Part shown: piece after piece, positions 41,698-41,704 of the stretch
How positions within the stretch are numbered: the first letter of the stretch is position 1
How the letters are laid out: every line of letters begins with the position of its first letter
Source: Bacteroidales bacterium
GTDB taxonomy: Bacteria > Bacteroidota > Bacteroidia > Bacteroidales > Bacteroidaceae
Length of the DNA: 41,704 bases
NCBI GenBank assembly: GCA_022784065.1
Contig: JALFUO010000086.1
Span: forward strand, 1-41,704
Direction of reading: 5' to 3'
Notes under the pieces: generated by a model
Databases searched by the model: none
The model's input: the letters and a program-made list of their open reading frames with translations, nothing else
What the model was told of the DNA's origin: nothing
Program-made: the position numbers and the translations under genes

Positions 41698-41704
41698 AAA
41701 ACAC

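Overview
The window looks like a chromosomal segment of a GC-rich Bacteroidales bacterium, most likely of the Prevotellaceae type. The gene content is typical of that group: type IX secretion (T9SS) proteins PorQ and PorP/SprF, large secreted proteins with T9SS-like C-terminal tails, a Wzi-family capsule protein, DUF4294, DUF5009, and a TauE/SafE-DUF1634 pair. Several promoters fit the Bacteroidetes -7 element TAnnTTTG, and Shine-Dalgarno sequences are largely absent. The exact genus cannot be set from the sequence alone.

Layout. 115-6071 (+): a membrane acyltransferase-like protein, then a 1458-residue secreted clan GH-D glycosidase. 6392-11357 (-): a GH20 hexosaminidase with a small partner, thioredoxin, a lipoprotein and a Wzi-like outer-membrane protein. 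12224-15022 (-): a nucleoside kinase and a DUF4294 protein. 15142-18000 (+): RNase R and an Ala/Glu/Lys-rich lipoprotein. 18077-21643 (-): an operon porQ - cmk - polyprenyl synthase - tatD. 21898-23616 (+): tonB-ispH. 23730-24653 (-): an EamA permease. 24986-30711 (-): a four-gene module around a 1027-residue tubulin/FtsZ-like protein with the GGTGSG signature; its partners are a membrane protein, a zinc-ribbon/MORN membrane protein and a secreted protein. 31359-34841 (+): a 1160-residue FIVAR/lectin-like surface protein. 34971-36281 (+): TauE/SafE and DUF1634. 36360-37547 (-): kbl. 37772-40441 (-): a macroglobulin-like surface protein. 40710-41669 (+): PorP/SprF.

The genes fit one envelope-centred lifestyle: glycan breakdown (GH-D, GH20), protein export to the surface (PorQ, PorP/SprF and cargo tails), a TonB-type energy transducer (tonB), and isoprenoid and nucleotide housekeeping.

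The most unusual content is between the genes. At least six dispersed repeat families are visible. (A/B) Two 381-386 bp elements have terminal inverted repeats, and each holds two head-to-head folded modules. (D) Two arrays are built of 21-bp units. (E) Four elements are built of 8-bp units, and each lies within 36 bp upstream of a start codon. (G) A 344-bp MITE-like element has one terminal repeat that supplies the stop codon of the adjacent gene. (C) GTGCAAGGC-type palindromes include a perfect 40-bp palindrome. (F) Short GGGGCGTTTTGCAAAACGCCC palindromes occur in at least five places. No tRNA, rRNA, CRISPR array or transposase gene was seen.
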